NCBI RefSeq assembly: GCF_001591365.1 | Contig: NZ_BCUT01000007.1 | Coordinates: 62,001-126,000, forward strand | Source of the DNA: Variovorax paradoxus NBRC 15149 | GTDB lineage: Bacteria; Pseudomonadota; Gammaproteobacteria; Burkholderiales; Burkholderiaceae_C | DNA: 64,000 bases | Reading direction: 5' to 3' | In this document: one piece after another, positions 63,061 to 64,000 of the stretch | Numbering within the stretch: position 1 is the stretch's first letter | Layout of the letters: every line of letters begins with the position of its first letter | Program-made: the position numbers and the translations under genes | The notes under the pieces: model-generated | Told to the model about the DNA's origin: nothing | Database searches by the model: none | What the model saw: the letters and a program-made list of their open reading frames with translations, nothing else

Positions 63061-64000
63061 TGAAGATCCTTTTCAGTGGGTTGCGATGGAGTCTGTGATT
63101 GTGACTGCGCTGCCTCTTCGGCCTGCGCGCGCAGCTCCTCGATGGGACGCACCGTCACGCCCACCTTGAGCGTGTGGCGCGCGCCGCCGTGCAGCACGCC
63201 GCGCATCGGCGAGACGTCGGAGTAGTCGCGGCCGATGGCGAGCGCGACGTAGTCTTCGCCGGGTTGGCGCCCGTTGGTGGGGTCGAAATCGGCCCAGCCG
63301 CCGGTGCTTTCAGGACCGTCGCCTTCGCCCGGCAGGTAGACCGACACCCACGCGTGCGAGGCATCGGCGCCCACCAGCCGCGGCTGGCCCGGCGGCGGCT
63401 GCGTGAGCAGGTAGCCGCTCACGTAGCGCGCCGGCAGGCCCATGACGCGAAAGCACGCGATCATGATGTGGGCGAAGTCCTGGCACACGCCCTTGCGCTG
63501 CGCCAGCGCCTCGGCGGCGGGCGTGTTGATCTCGGTGCTGTCGGCGTCGTAGGCGAAGTCGCGGTACATGCGCTCGGTGAGGTCCATGGCCACGTCGAAG
63601 GTGGGCCGCTCGGGTGCGAAGCTCGCGCGCGCATAGGCCGCGAAGTCGTCGTGGCGCGGCACGTAGGGCGATGGAAACACGAACTCCGAGGCCGGGTCGA
63701 AGGTGGCGTCCTTGCGGTAGCGGAAGCGTTCGCGCACGGCCTCCCAGGGCAGCTCGCGCGCAATACCGGGCGCGAGCTGCGGCGCCCCGGTCTCGACCAC
63801 GCTTTCGGCCGTGACGACGAGGCTGTCGTGCGTGGCCTCGAGCGCGAAGAAGGCGCGCGTGTTGCCGTAGACGTCGGGCACTTCGCTGCGCTGCGCGGGC
63901 GGCGGCTCGATCGCGAGCTTGTGGCTCACGAGCCGCTGCGAGGCGGTGGCCAGCGGCTTCAGGTGGGCCAGGTGCTGCGCCGTTTCGACCGCGGGCGAAT
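63057..64000 (-). CDS. Transglutaminase-like family protein, 5'-truncated by window edge
   Basis: The frame stays open to the right edge (SPAVETAQHLAHLKPLATASQRL upstream of GTG 63929, in pieces), which matches the N-terminal bact_transglu_N domain of this family, so GTG 63929 is internal. The core has the Cys-His-Asp triad: C in QRKGVCQDFAHIM, H in DASHAWVSVYLPG, D in WADFDPTNGR. Protease or peptide-crosslinking function is unproven; related genes sit beside alpha-E and circularly-permuted-ATPgrasp genes, which are not in view. Confidence 0.9.
   Translation of the reverse strand, partial: SPAVETAQHLAHLKPLATASQRLVSHKLAIEPPPAQRSEVPDVYGNTRAFFALEATHDSLVVTAESVVETGAPQLAPGIARELPWEAVRERFRYRKDATFDPASEFVFPSPYVPRHDDFAAYARASFAPERPTFDVAMDLTERMYRDFAYDADSTEINTPAAEALAQRKGVCQDFAHIMIACFRVMGLPARYVSGYLLTQPPPGQPRLVGADASHAWVSVYLPGEGDGPESTGGWADFDPTNGRQPGEDYVALAIGRDYSDVSPMRGVLHGGARHTLKVGVTVRPIEELRAQAEEAAQSQSQTPSQPTEKDLQ

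Noticed and set aside
63057..63929. GTG at 63929 as the transglutaminase start
   Set aside because: The frame is open to the window edge and the upstream residues match the N-terminal domain, so the gene is truncated.

Overview
The window looks like chromosome from a GC-rich betaproteobacterium of the Comamonadaceae, most likely Variovorax or a close relative. This rests on gene order and family mix: the pyrG-kdsA-eno-ftsB, dapA-bamC and mutL/miaA neighbourhoods, orphan Bug/TctC receptors, and a GC-rich intergenic repeat typical of the family. It is an inference, not a database match. Genes are tightly packed, with many ATGA or TGATG overlaps. No stretch over 300 bases lacks a gene. I see no rRNA, tRNA, CRISPR array, insertion sequence or prophage.

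Layout. 1-0.55 kb: an ECF42-type sigma factor (cut by the edge) and its DGPF/YCII partner, behind a candidate autoregulatory promoter. 0.7-4.7 kb: a GntR-controlled group (SAF-domain oxidoreductase, Fe(II)/2-oxoglutarate dioxygenase, GntR) divergent from a PLP dehydratase, with a perfect 16-bp palindrome between. 4.7-15 kb: housekeeping (orphan ABC ATPase, miaA, lipoprotein hydrolase, mutL, dedA, glycine-zipper lipoprotein, amiC, tsaE, queG, AEC carrier). 15-20.3 kb: two Bug receptors around xerD, then a TetR/thiolase/MaoC group with two matching operators. 20.3-31.9 kb: a DUF455 protein, gamma-carbonic anhydrase, hslO, then a long minus-strand run pyrG-kdsA-DUF1330-eno-ftsB-pnuC-NadR-like kinase-secreted protein, facing coaBC-membrane protein-dut. 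32-38.9 kb: lipoproteins, slyD/roxA, a metallo-hydrolase, bamC, dapA, a methyltransferase. 39-50.6 kb: an MFS carrier, parE, slt-like, a kelch protein, parC, a lipoprotein metallo-hydrolase, a lipase and a cysteine hydrolase.

50.6-64 kb is accessory metabolism. A large CorA-like membrane protein is followed by an apparent 2-ketogluconate operon: two permeases, a binding protein and an ATPase of the polar-amino-acid ABC class, then kguE-, kguK- and kguD-like genes and a ptxS-like LacI regulator. A perfect TGAAACCGGTTTCA palindrome, the sequence known for PtxS, lies in the promoter region. The usual MFS importer KguT is missing and an ABC system takes its place. Next come an RpiR regulator, an MFS carrier and an Asp/Glu-racemase-fold protein that lacks both catalytic cysteines. 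A RidA protein and a truncated transglutaminase close the window.

Three signals cut across the annotation. Several genes (mutL, queG, parE, dedA, tetR) have a -10-like hexamer 6-8 nt before the start codon and no Shine-Dalgarno, suggesting leaderless transcripts. Four 17-bp AT-rich interrupted palindromes (GCTA-N9-TAGC type) lie inside genes, all in the same reading phase. A perfect 16-bp-stem inverted repeat lies upstream of parE.
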